From Gaiellasilicea sp035575835 (GTDB taxonomy: Bacteria; Actinomycetota; Thermoleophilia; Gaiellales; Gaiellaceae): a DNA stretch of 42,413 nucleotides. The position numbers and the translations under genes were made by a program. Shown here piece after piece: positions 14,359 through 22,596 of the stretch. Within the stretch, counting starts at the first letter, position 1; each line of letters opens with the position of its first letter. The stretch is taken from the NCBI GenBank assembly GCA_035575835.1, contig DATLXM010000072.1, positions 1-42,413 of the forward strand. The letters are read 5' to 3'. The notes below the pieces were generated by a model, which ran no database searches, was not told where the DNA came from, and saw only the letters and a list, made by a program, of their open reading frames with translations.

Positions 14359-16633
14359 GGAGGGGTTTGCTCGCCGGCTCGAGTGCGAGCTCGAGCACCT
14401 CGTCGAGCGAGATCACGGGATGGAACGTCATCTCGTCGCGCACGTTGGCCGGGACGTCGTCGAGGTCCTGGCGGTTGCGCTCGGGGATGATCACGTCCGT
14501 CAGCCCCGCGGCATGCGCGGCGAGGATCTTCTGCTTCAGGCCGCCGATCGGGAGAACGCGACCCTGGAGCGTCACCTCGCCGGTCATCCCGACGGTGTGC
14601 CGAACCGGACGCCCGGAGAGCAGCGACGCGAGGGCGGTCGCCATCGTGATCCCCGCGCTCGGGCCGTCCTTCGGAATCGCTCCGGCCGGAACATGGACGT
14701 GGATCACCCGTTCGAACGCCTCCTCCTCGAACCCGAGGCCCTCGGCCCGCGAGCGCAGTGAGGAGAGCGCGATCTGCGCCGACTCCTTCATCACGTCGCC
14801 GAGCTGACCGGTGAGGACGAGCTTCTCCCTCCCCCTCGCGGCCGTAGCCTCGACGAAGAGGACGTCACCACCGGTGCCGGTCACGGCGAGACCAGTGGCG
14901 ACACCCGGAACAGCGGTCCGCTCCGCAGCCTCGCGGTAGAACTTCTGCCGGCCCAGTGCGTCGCGCACCTCGTCGAGCCCGAGCTCGACCGGCGCCTCTA
15001 CCTTCTTCGACGCGATCTGCGTGGCGGTCTTCCGGAGCAGCTTGCCGAGCTCGCGCTCGAGTTGCCGGACCCCGGCCTCACGCGTGTAGTCGATGATCAG
15101 CGACTCGAGCACGACGTCCGAGATCGCGACCTCGTCCTCCCGCAGCCCGTTCCGCTCCCGCTGGCGCGGCCAGAGGTAGCCACGGGCGATCGCGACCTTC
15201 TCGTCCACGGTGTACCCGTCGAAGCGGATCACTTCCATCCGGTCGAGGAGCGGCCCCGGGATCGAGTCGGCGACGTTCGCCGTCGCGACGAAGACGACCT
15301 CGGAGAGATCGAGCTCGACGTCGAGATAGTGGTCGCGGAACGTGGAGTTCTGCGCCGGATCGAGCACCTCGAGCAGGGCGGCGGAGGGATCGCCGCGCCA
15401 GTCGGCGCCGACCTTGTCGACCTCGTCGAGCAGGATCACCGGATTCATCGTCCCGGCGTCGCGGAGCGCGCGAACGAGCCGGCCGGGCAGGGCGCCGATG
15501 TAGGTGCGCCGGTGCCCGCGGATCTCGGCCTCGTCGCGGATCCCGCCGAGCGACATCCGCACGAACTCCCGTCCGAGCGCGCGGGCGATCGACTCGCCGA
15601 TCGAGGTCTTTCCGGTCCCGGGTGGGCCGACGAGGGTGAGGATCGCGCCCGAGCGCTTGTCGGGCTCGATCCCGCGCTCCTCGCGCAGCTTGCGAACCGC
15701 GATGTACTCGACGATCCGGTCTTTGACGTCCTCGAGTCCGGCGTGATCGGTGTCGAGCACCTCCCGGGTGTGGATCGGATCGAGCGTCTCGTCGGAGCGC
15801 TTGCCCCACGGGACTGCGAGGAGCCATTCGAGGTAGTTGCGGATCATCGACGCCTCGGGCGAGTTCTCACCCTGCCGCTCCAGCCGACCGAGCTCGCGCT
15901 CGGCCTGCTCGCGCACGGCCTCGGGCAGATCCGCGTCGGCCAGCTTGGCGCGGAACTCGTCCACGACGGACGCGTCGTCCTCGCCGAGCTCCTTGCGGAT
16001 CGACTCCATCTGCTTGCGGAGGATGTACTCGCGCTGCTGCTTGGCCGCGCCCTCCTCGACGTCGTCGCGGATCCGGCGGCGCACCTGCATCTCGGCGAGT
16101 CGCTCGCGCTGGAGCTCGATCGCGAGCTCGAAGCGCTCCTTGACGTCGACGGCCTCGAGCACCCGCACCTTCTGCTCGAAGCTGAAATCGGGCGAGTAGC
16201 CGACGGTGTCGGCGAGGGCGCCGGGCTCGGTGATCGAGCGGACGAAGGCCGAGATCCGGCCGTCGTCGCCCCGCAGCTCGAGGATCTCCTCCACGAGCGC
16301 GCGGTACTCGCGCTCGAGCACCTTCGTGGTCGAGTCGGCGGCGGCCTCGTCGTCCGGGCGTTCCTCGACCGCGACTCGTAGGCGTCCGCTGGCGTCGGTC
16401 TCGGCCGCGCCGGCGAGGCCGCGGTGCAGGCCGGAGAGAGCGACGGCGAAGCCGCCGCCGGGAAGCCGGACGCGATCGGTCACGTCGGCGACGGTGCCGA
16501 CCTTGGCGTAGTCGTTCTCGTGGCGCGGGACGAGGAGCACGCGCTCCTCGGAGCCGACGTCCACGGTCAGGGTCACGTTCATGTTCGGGAAGACGACGAT
16601 GTCCTCCAGCGGTACGAGCAGCATGGTGCTCAC
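14348..16633 (-). CDS. lon: ATP-dependent protease Lon
   Basis: 761 residues, normal for bacterial LonA. The N-terminal substrate domain spans 3-190 and a coiled-coil part 190-280. The AAA+ module has Walker A GPPGTGKT (336-343) and Walker B ILLDEVDK (400-407). The protease domain carries the Ser-Lys dyad S659 (KDGPSAG) and K702 (GGLKQK). It degrades misfolded and regulatory proteins in the cytoplasm. GTG 16633 is chosen because AAGGAG lies 8 bases upstream; an in-frame ATG is at codon 4. The promoter region holds TATACT and an inverted repeat. The HxlR gene follows with an overlap. Confidence 0.95.
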   Translation of the reverse strand: MSTMLLVPLEDIVVFPNMNVTLTVDVGSEERVLLVPRHENDYAKVGTVADVTDRVRLPGGGFAVALSGLHRGLAGAAETDASGRLRVAVEERPDDEAAADSTTKVLEREYRALVEEILELRGDDGRISAFVRSITEPGALADTVGYSPDFSFEQKVRVLEAVDVKERFELAIELQRERLAEMQVRRRIRDDVEEGAAKQQREYILRKQMESIRKELGEDDASVVDEFRAKLADADLPEAVREQAERELGRLERQGENSPEASMIRNYLEWLLAVPWGKRSDETLDPIHTREVLDTDHAGLEDVKDRIVEYIAVRKLREERGIEPDKRSGAILTLVGPPGTGKTSIGESIARALGREFVRMSLGGIRDEAEIRGHRRTYIGALPGRLVRALRDAGTMNPVILLDEVDKVGADWRGDPSAALLEVLDPAQNSTFRDHYLDVELDLSEVVFVATANVADSIPGPLLDRMEVIRFDGYTVDEKVAIARGYLWPRQRERNGLREDEVAISDVVLESLIIDYTREAGVRQLERELGKLLRKTATQIASKKVEAPVELGLDEVRDALGRQKFYREAAERTAVPGVATGLAVTGTGGDVLFVEATAARGREKLVLTGQLGDVMKESAQIALSSLRSRAEGLGFEEEAFERVIHVHVPAGAIPKDGPSAGITMATALASLLSGRPVRHTVGMTGEVTLQGRVLPIGGLKQKILAAHAAGLTDVIIPERNRQDLDDVPANVRDEMTFHPVISLDEVLELALEPASKPLHAV

Positions 16634-16652
16634 TGGCGATTCTCCTTCTGTA

Positions 16653-16687
16653 CTGGTCTCTTACCAGCACTAACTACAAAAAGTATA
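16653..16687 (-). promoter_or_regulatory. lon promoter region with inverted repeat
   Basis: On the minus strand TATACT (16682-16687) is a good -10 box, placing the transcript start about 40 bases before the lon GTG. The 5' leader contains CTGGT-N5-ACCAG (16653-16667), a candidate operator or small hairpin. No HAIR (HspR) or CIRCE element is seen. The AT-rich stretch stands out in this GC-rich window. Confidence 0.4.
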
Positions 16688-16740
16688 TCTGAAAGTCCCA
16701 CGATGACTTCACGGCCCGCGAAATCCCCGCTAAACCCGCG

Positions 16741-16746
16741 TATGAT
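16741..16746 (+). promoter_or_regulatory. Putative -10 box of the XRE-cupin gene (leaderless)
   Basis: TATGAT, five of six matches to the consensus, ends six bases before the ATG at 16753. No Shine-Dalgarno sequence fits in between, so the mRNA is probably leaderless. Confidence 0.45.
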
Positions 16747-16752
16747 CCGATC

Positions 16753-17328
16753 ATGCCGAGAGCGACGCCCCTCGCTGCGAGGAACGACACCCCGAAGGTC
16801 GGCGCTCGCGTCCGATCGCTCCGTCGCGAGCGTGGATTGACGATCGAGCAGCTGGCCACCGCGACCGGGCTGACGAAGGGATTCATCAGCCAGCTCGAGC
16901 GCGATCGAACCGCTCCCTCCCTCTCCTCGATCGCCCGGATCTGCGATGCCCTGGGCGTGCGACTCTCGACGATCTTCGAGCGCGAGCCCGCTCCCGCGCT
17001 CGTCCGGCGCGACGAGCGGACGCAGGTCGAGAACCTGCACACGCTGAGCTTTCTGCTCTCGTCCCGGGACGAGCCGCGGTTCCAGGCGATCGAGTCGGAG
17101 GTGGCGCCCGGAGGCGGCGCCGGGGACGAGTTGACCTCGCTCCCGGGGGAGATGGAGTTCGTCTACGTGCTCGAGGGATCGCTCGAGCTCCGGGTCGGCG
17201 ACGAGACCCACGTGCTGGAGCAGGGCGACGCGCTCACCTACCAGCTCTCGAAGGCCCACACGTGGCGGAACAACTCGGACACGCACAAGCTCCGCGTGCT
17301 CTGGGTCGCCGTGCCGAACCCGTACTAG
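16753..17328 (+). CDS. XRE-family regulator with C-terminal cupin
   Basis: 191 residues. The helix-turn-helix is at about 15-72 (RSLRRERGLTIEQLATATGL, then TKGFISQLERDRTAPSLSSI). A cupin_2 barrel is at about 108-185 (LPGEMEFVYVLEGSLELRVG, then AHTWRN). This architecture (PuuR/SutR type) senses small metabolites such as amino acids, polyamines or sulfur compounds and usually represses nearby catabolic genes. Here it is divergent from lon and followed by a short copy of the dispersed repeat two bases after its stop, so its targets are not evident. Confidence 0.9.
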   Translation: MPRATPLAARNDTPKVGARVRSLRRERGLTIEQLATATGLTKGFISQLERDRTAPSLSSIARICDALGVRLSTIFEREPAPALVRRDERTQVENLHTLSFLLSSRDEPRFQAIESEVAPGGGAGDELTSLPGEMEFVYVLEGSLELRVGDETHVLEQGDALTYQLSKAHTWRNNSDTHKLRVLWVAVPNPY

Positions 17329-17330
17329 CG

Positions 17331-17391
17331 GCGCAAAGCCCCTGAAGAGGGCGCCTGCGGCCCGAGAACATCCACTTCCTCGAAGCCTCAA
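17331..17391 (+). repeat. Dispersed modular repeat, short copy lacking the main hairpin
   Basis: GCGCAAAGCCCCTGAAGAGG (17331-17350) followed by GCGCCTGCGGCCC matches the second half of the other copies: GCGCAAG, then the ACCCCT-GAAGGG hairpin, then CGCTTCGC. The small stem here is GCCC/GGGC, a compensated change. There is only one GCGCAA motif and no main hairpin. The 3' end is less clear (CCTCAAG near 17386-17392). Confidence 0.6.
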
Positions 17392-17425
17392 GAATGGTGT
17401 CCATCGGCCGACGACGGGCTGACCG

Positions 17426-20224
17426 ATGCCGGCCCGCCTTCGCCTCCCGCTCTGCCTCGCCGCCTGCCTCCTCGGCACCGTGGCGCTGGCGCTCGGCCTC
17501 TGGCGTCAGGCACAGGCCGACGTCCGCTCCGACGCACGTGCGCAGGCAGTCGCTGCCGCGCGAGCGATCGAGCATCGGGCCGACGCCGCCGTGCTCTCCC
17601 TCCACGGCCTCCGCGCCGCCTACGACACCGCTCCCCCGACGGGGCAGGAGGCGTTCTCCAACTTCGCCCGTGCCCCGCTCGAACGCCCCGAGCTCGTGGC
17701 GATCGGCTGGGCTCCCCGAGTAGCCGCCGCAGGTCGCTCCGCGCTCGAGGCTGCGGAGCAGATCCGGATCGCGGCGCCGGCCGACACCCTCTTCACCTAC
17801 CCCCTCATCGTCAGCTCCCCGCCACGCGCGGACGGCGACGTCGTCGACCTCGGCACGGATCCCTCGCTCGGCCGCGCGCTGCGAGCCGCTCGCACGGCAG
17901 CAGAACCGCGGCTCTCCGCCCCGGTCCGCCTCCCGGGTGACGGCCGGCTCGGGGTCTACGCGTTCGTCCCCGTCTTCCGCCCCGGCACCGCGACCGGCTC
18001 GCCGGCCGAGCGCCGGGACGGCCTCCGCGGGCTCGTCGTCGGTGCCGTCGCGACCGGGATTCTGGTCGACCAGGCTCTCGCCGAGAGCGACGTCCGCGTC
18101 ACGGACGGCCCTTCGGTCCTCTCCGGTGCGGCCGCCGACGAGGCCGAGATCGCTCGCGCCCACGTCTTTGGCCGAACCTGGCGCGTCGCGGTTCCGCTGG
18201 GCTCCGCTTCCCCCGTCGCGCCGCTCGCCGTCGCCGGCGCCGGACTCGGGCTGATCCTTCTCCTCCTCGTCTTCTCTCGCGCGCTCGGCAGCCTGAGCAA
18301 GGACGTGCGGGCACTCCACACCGCCCTCGTCGGCCTGCGGGCGCGCTCCACCCGGGAGCTGAAGCTCGCCGCCGCCCGCGTGCACGAGAGCGAGCAGGCC
18401 GTGCAACTGCTCGCCGCGGCCGGCGAGGCGGCCGTGCTCGACGTCGACCGCGACGGGATCATCCGATCCTGCTCCGGAGCCGTGGCCGCCCTCCTCGGCT
18501 ACCGCGACGACGAGCTCACCGGAACCGCTGTCTATGCACTCCTCCACCCCAACGACCTGCTCGCGCCGCCGAGCGGCCCGCAGCGCTACGTCCGCAGCGA
18601 CGGCACGTACACCGTGCTCGAGACGCGGCGGCTGACGCGGCGCGATCCGCTCGGCTTCGCCTCGGGCGTCGTCACCGTCCTGCGGACTCCCGTTCCGCTC
18701 GCTTCCGTGCGCACGTACGAGCAGCGTCTCGCCGACGCGGTCGCACTCGAGCCCGATCCGGTCGAGCTCTTCTCGGTCGTGGCCGAGGAGACCGCGCTCG
18801 AGCTCGGACTCACGACCGCGGCCATCGTCCGCTTCGAGTCCGAGTCCTTCGGCAGCATCGTGGGCGCCTGGCAGGCTCGTGGCGCGTCCGGTGCCGTCCC
18901 CGGGTCGACGATCGACCTCGACCCGATGGCGCCGGCCGGGATCGTCTTCCGCTCCGGCAGTGCAGCCGGCGCCGCTCCGCTCCGCGTCGGCGCCCGCCTC
19001 TGGGGCGCGCTGCTCGCCGAGGGCGGAGACGACGTTCGCCTCGCGAAGCTGGCCGAAGCCGCCCAGGGCACGATTGCGTTCGCCGACGCGAGCTCGCGGC
19101 TGAGCGCACTCGCCACCCGGGACGCGCTCACGAACCTTCCCGACCACCGTGCCTTCCAGGAACAGCTCCGCGCTGAGGTTCGGCGCGCGCAGCGGCACGA
19201 GCGCGCGCTCTCGCTGGTGCTGGTCAATCTCGACGGCTTCCGGCAGATCAACGACGAGCACGGCCGGCTCGCCGGCGATCGTGTGCTCGGCGAGGCCGCC
19301 CGCAGGCTCGGCGCCGCCGTCCGCCAGGGCGAGATCGTCTCCCGGGTGGGCGGCGACCACTTCGCCTGGATCCTCCCCGAGACAGAGGGGCTGAACGGCT
19401 GGATCGGCGCCGAGCGCGCCCGGCGCGCGATCTCCAGCGTCGCCTTCGACGGCATCGGCACGGTCACGGCCTCGTCCGGGGTCTGCGACCTCGAGGACGT
19501 CGGCAGCCCGGAAGAGCTCCTGGCCCTCGCCGAGGTCGCGCTCGTCCACGCCAAGTCTTCGGGTGGCGACGCCACGTTCCGCTACTCCCAGGAGCTCGAC
19601 GGGTCGGATGGCGTCGCCCTGACGAGCGAGGAGCACCGCCCCCTCGCGCGCCTGCGGGCGCTCGCCCAGGAGCTCGACGCAGAAGACCCTGGCACCGAAG
19701 GCCATTCGGAAAGGGTCTCGCGCGTGGCGGAGAAGCTCGCCCTCTCGGCCGGCTGGCGCGCCGACCAGGCAGTCCGGCTCGCCCAGGCCGCGTTCGTCCA
19801 CGACGTCGGCAAGCTCAGCGTCGGCGAGGACGTGCTCAGCAAGACGGGCCCGCTGACCGACGAGGAACTCGAGCAGATGCGGAACCACCCCGACACCGGG
19901 GCGGAGATCGCAGTCAACGCACTCGATCATGAGCAGATCTCGTGGATCCGCCACCACCACGAGCGCTGGGACGGTGCCGGCTATCCGAACGGCCTCGCTG
20001 GCGATCTGATTCCTGCCGGCGCCCGGCTGCTCGCACTCGCCGAGGCCTGGGACTCGATGACGTCGACCAGGCTCTACGGCGAGGCGCGCACGACCGGCGC
20101 CGCGCTCGCCGAGTGCCGCCGTGAGAGCGGGGGCCAGTTCGCACCCGAGGCGATCGCCGCGCTCGACCGGCTCTGGACGCTCGGGGCGCTCTCGATCGAC
20201 GCCCCCGTGCTCTCCGCCGACTAG
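17426..20224 (+). CDS. Membrane sensor with CHASE, PAS, GAF-like, degenerate GGDEF and HD-GYP domains
   Basis: 932 residues. Membrane helix 1 (8-27) and helix 2 (263-284) enclose an extracytoplasmic CHASE-like sensor. A PAS domain (321-420), a GAF-like region (435-555), GGDEF (558-720) and HD-GYP (745-920) follow. The HD domain has HDVGK (792-796) and HHERWDGAGYP, so c-di-GMP phosphodiesterase activity is expected. The GGDEF signature reads GGDHF (642-646): the second acidic residue needed for cyclase activity is His. The cyclase half is therefore probably inactive or regulatory. It lies 97 bp after the XRE-cupin gene and converges on the broken hydrolase. It probably links an external signal to c-di-GMP breakdown. 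Confidence 0.9.
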   Translation: MPARLRLPLCLAACLLGTVALALGLWRQAQADVRSDARAQAVAAARAIEHRADAAVLSLHGLRAAYDTAPPTGQEAFSNFARAPLERPELVAIGWAPRVAAAGRSALEAAEQIRIAAPADTLFTYPLIVSSPPRADGDVVDLGTDPSLGRALRAARTAAEPRLSAPVRLPGDGRLGVYAFVPVFRPGTATGSPAERRDGLRGLVVGAVATGILVDQALAESDVRVTDGPSVLSGAAADEAEIARAHVFGRTWRVAVPLGSASPVAPLAVAGAGLGLILLLLVFSRALGSLSKDVRALHTALVGLRARSTRELKLAAARVHESEQAVQLLAAAGEAAVLDVDRDGIIRSCSGAVAALLGYRDDELTGTAVYALLHPNDLLAPPSGPQRYVRSDGTYTVLETRRLTRRDPLGFASGVVTVLRTPVPLASVRTYEQRLADAVALEPDPVELFSVVAEETALELGLTTAAIVRFESESFGSIVGAWQARGASGAVPGSTIDLDPMAPAGIVFRSGSAAGAAPLRVGARLWGALLAEGGDDVRLAKLAEAAQGTIAFADASSRLSALATRDALTNLPDHRAFQEQLRAEVRRAQRHERALSLVLVNLDGFRQINDEHGRLAGDRVLGEAARRLGAAVRQGEIVSRVGGDHFAWILPETEGLNGWIGAERARRAISSVAFDGIGTVTASSGVCDLEDVGSPEELLALAEVALVHAKSSGGDATFRYSQELDGSDGVALTSEEHRPLARLRALAQELDAEDPGTEGHSERVSRVAEKLALSAGWRADQAVRLAQAAFVHDVGKLSVGEDVLSKTGPLTDEELEQMRNHPDTGAEIAVNALDHEQISWIRHHHERWDGAGYPNGLAGDLIPAGARLLALAEAWDSMTSTRLYGEARTTGAALAECRRESGGQFAPEAIAALDRLWTLGALSIDAPVLSAD

Positions 20225-20235
20225 CCCACCGCCGC

Positions 20236-20824
20236 CTAGCCGACCTCACGGAAACGGGCGTTCGAGCCGGCGAGCCAGACCTCGAGCTCATTCGCTGCGG
20301 CGTTGTCGGAGTCGACCGGCATCTCGCGGACGAGACGGTCGAGGCGCGACCCCGCCACCGGCTTGTCCCTGTGAGCGGCGAGGACGGTGACCGCAATCGC
20401 CAGCTTGAGCGCCGACCCGGCCGGGAACCGAGCGCCGGCGTTCCAGCCGACGCCGAGCCCGGAGCCGAGGTCCTGGACGTAGATCGCGCTCGTCGTGCCG
20501 AACCCCGCGGCCAGCGCGCGTACCGAGCGCGCGAGCTCGGGATCCTCACGGCCAGCGAAGACGCGAGGAGCGGCCGCGGCGGGAAGCCCGACGACATCAC
20601 GGACGAAACCCGTCGAGCGGCGTCCATGCGCGTCCACTGCGATGACGCGAAGGTCGAACTCGCTGCGGGGAAGCTCGAGGCGGAGCGAGAACGTTCGCCC
20701 CCTGAGCGGCCGGTCGGCCAGGACTCGGGCTCCGACCCGGACGATCACCCTCCGCGTGCCCACAGGCACAGCCTGCGACGAGGCCGAAGGAGACCTCGCG
20801 CGCTACCGGCGCGACGATCGTCAT
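20236..20824 (-). pseudogene. Serine hydrolase (class A beta-lactamase-like) remnant
   Basis: A first frame gives MTIVAPVAREVSFGLVAG, then after a +1 switch in a GGCTGTGCCTGTG stretch near 20765-20775 a second frame continues PVGTRRVIVRVGARVLADRP. The catalytic segment FPAGSALKLAIA (SxxK) and VDSDNAAANELEVW (SDN motif) follow. The C-terminal half with the KTG box is missing, since the frame stops at 20236, 12 bp from the convergent stop of the sensor gene. No signal peptide is found upstream, so the 5' end is probably lost too. The family includes beta-lactamases and D-Ala peptidases; this copy should be inactive. Confidence 0.65.
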
Positions 20825-20850
20825 CGCCGGCGGTGGGAGAGCGAGTTGCG

Positions 20851-21384
20851 TCACACCGGCTCCAGCGCGCAATGCGGCCGCGGCGGGAGCTCGAGCGCGA
20901 CCGGGTCGCCGGCCCGAAGCTCGCCTCCGGCCACGACGATGGCCATCACTCCCGCCTTCCGCACGAGCGCGCCGCCGGGCGCGCGATCGAGCACCGCAGC
21001 GAGAAGGCCTTCCTGCCACTCCTCCAGCTGGCGGCACGGATTTCGGAGGCCGGTGAGCTCGACGACCGCCTCGTCGCCTATCTGCAGCCTCGTGCCGGGC
21101 GGGAGCGAGAGCAGATCGACGCCGCGCGTCGTCACGTTCTCCCCCAACTCTCCGGGCGAGACCTCGAAGCCAAGCCCCCGGAGCTCGTCGTGCAGCTCGC
21201 CGTGGATCAGGTGGACTTGACGTAGGTTCGGCTGGGAAGGGTCACGCGCGACGCGCGATCGGTGCTGGACCGTCACGCCGAGATGCGCATCGCCCTCGAC
21301 GCCGAGGCCGGGCAGGAGCCTGATCGCGGCCTGCGCCTCCTTGCCGAGCGCGTGAGTGGAGCGCCGGTGGACTGCCTCGACCAT
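20851..21384 (-). CDS. MOSC-domain protein
   Basis: 177 residues from ATG 21384; AAGGAG sits five bases upstream, and a GTG one codon earlier is the alternative. The MOSC beta barrel is recognisable by HLIHGELHDEL, PGELGENVTTRGVDLLSLPP, GTRLQIGDEAVVELTGLRNP and a conserved Cys in the NPCRQLE segment. MOSC proteins carry sulfur or handle the molybdenum cofactor (YiiM-like detoxification of N-hydroxylated compounds). It is divergent from dinB with about 50 bp between; TATAAG on its strand may be the -10 box. Confidence 0.85.
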   Translation of the reverse strand: MVEAVHRRSTHALGKEAQAAIRLLPGLGVEGDAHLGVTVQHRSRVARDPSQPNLRQVHLIHGELHDELRGLGFEVSPGELGENVTTRGVDLLSLPPGTRLQIGDEAVVELTGLRNPCRQLEEWQEGLLAAVLDRAPGGALVRKAGVMAIVVAGGELRAGDPVALELPPRPHCALEPV

Positions 21385-21424
21385 CACACTCCTTACTTAT
21401 AGGGCCAGTGTCGGACCGGCGGCG

Positions 21425-21430
21425 TAGCCT
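21425..21430 (+). promoter_or_regulatory. Putative -10 box of dinB (leaderless)
   Basis: TAGCCT ends seven bases before the dinB ATG, and no Shine-Dalgarno sequence is present. No LexA box of the actinobacterial type (GAAC-N4-GTTC) is visible in the 50-bp gap, so SOS control is not supported by the sequence. Confidence 0.3.
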
Positions 21431-21437
21431 CCATTCG

Positions 21438-22502
21438 ATGCCGATCGTCGCCCACCTCGATCTCGACGCCTTCTACGCCGCGGTCGAGGAGCTCGAGAAC
21501 CCTTCTCTGCGCACGCGGCCGCTCGTCGTCGGGGGCGATCCGCACGGGCGCGGTGTCGTGGCGACCGCGAACTACGTCGCGCGCAGCTTCGGGATCCACT
21601 CGGCGATGAGCTCGGCCGAGGCGCTCCGCCGCTGCCCGAAGGTCGTCTTCGTCCGTCCGCGGCATGCGCTCTACCGCGAGTACTCCGCCGCGGTCTGGAA
21701 GTCGATCCGCGAGGTGGTTCCGGTCGTCGAGCGGACGGGCCTCGACGAGGGCTACCTCGACTTCACCTCGCTCGCCGCCGACTTCGTGCGCGCCCGCGCC
21801 CTGGCGGAGGCCGTTCGGACGTCGGTCCGGGCCGCGACGAGCCTCTCGTGCTCGCTCGGGGTCGCCCCGACGAAGGTCGTCGCGAAGGTTGCCTCCGACC
21901 GGCGGAAGCCGGGAGGGATCACCGTCGTCCCCGCCGGCACCGAGGCGGCCTTCCTCGCTCCGTTCGCGGTGCGCCGGCTACCGGGTGTCGGCCCGCGCGC
22001 GGAGGAACGTCTTCGCTCCGCGGGGATCGCGACCGTCGGCGAGCTCGGCGCGCTCACCGATCTCGAGCTGCGCGCCGTCCTCCCCGGCCAGGTCGGCAGG
22101 CTGCTGCGCGACCGCGCGCTCGGGATCGATCCGCGCGGCCTCGACCTGACGAGCGAGCGAATCTCGATCTCCGTCGAGGAGACGTTCGAGCGCGACCTGC
22201 GCGAGCGCGATCTCCTCCATGCGGAGCTGCGCCGGATGGCGGATCAGCTCGGCAGCCACCTGCGCCGGGACGGGCTCTCGGCGCGAACGGTGACGACGAA
22301 GCTCCGCTACGCCGACTTCTCGATCCGGAGCCGCTCGACGAGCCTCACGGTCGGGATCGACGATGCCGAACGGATCGCCGAGCTCGCCTGCTCCCTGCTC
22401 GATCGCGGCCTCCGCGACCGACCCGGTGCACTCCGACTCGTCGGCGTCGGCGTCTCGGGCCTCTCCGACTTCCGCCAGCTCAGCTTCGAAGAGCCAGGAT
22501 AA
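21438..22502 (+). CDS. dinB: DNA polymerase IV (Y family)
   Basis: 354 residues from ATG 21438; an upstream start would add 10 unrelated residues. Catalytic acids are D8 in HLDLDAFYAAVE and D103/E104 in GLDEGYLD, at the E. coli Pol IV positions. The steric-gate aromatic region DAFYAAVE and helix-hairpin-helix LPGVGPRAEERL are present, and the C-terminus ends QLSFEE, a beta-clamp binding motif. It carries out error-prone translesion synthesis. It is divergent from the MOSC gene, and a full copy of the dispersed repeat begins five bases after its stop. Confidence 0.94.
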   Translation: MPIVAHLDLDAFYAAVEELENPSLRTRPLVVGGDPHGRGVVATANYVARSFGIHSAMSSAEALRRCPKVVFVRPRHALYREYSAAVWKSIREVVPVVERTGLDEGYLDFTSLAADFVRARALAEAVRTSVRAATSLSCSLGVAPTKVVAKVASDRRKPGGITVVPAGTEAAFLAPFAVRRLPGVGPRAEERLRSAGIATVGELGALTDLELRAVLPGQVGRLLRDRALGIDPRGLDLTSERISISVEETFERDLRERDLLHAELRRMADQLGSHLRRDGLSARTVTTKLRYADFSIRSRSTSLTVGIDDAERIAELACSLLDRGLRDRPGALRLVGVGVSGLSDFRQLSFEEPG

Positions 22503-22506
22503 GAAG

Positions 22507-22596
22507 CCTTACGGACGCAAGCGGCGGGAGCGAAGCGACCCTTACAGGGGTCTTGCGCGGTGAGCATCCGCTTCTGCGGATGCTCACCTTGCGCGG
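22507..22596 (-). repeat. Dispersed modular hairpin repeat, copy 3
   Basis: Inverted relative to copy 1. Reading the minus strand: CCGCGCAAG, hairpin with perfect 13-bp arms (GGTGAGCATCCGC / GCGGATGCTCACC, 4-nt loop, 22559-22588), CCGCGCAAGA, small hairpin GACCC-CTGTAA-GGGTC, CGCTTCGCTCCC, and TCCGTAAGG (22507-22515). It occupies the whole gap between the convergent ends of dinB and the binding-protein gene. Confidence 0.85.

Noticed and set aside
17234..19960. A 908-residue minus-strand frame opposite the sensor gene
   Set aside because: It is a GC-skew shadow: the plus strand has recognisable domains (PAS, GGDEF-like, HD-GYP) throughout, and the antisense product has no domain and is rich in Arg, Gly and Glu.
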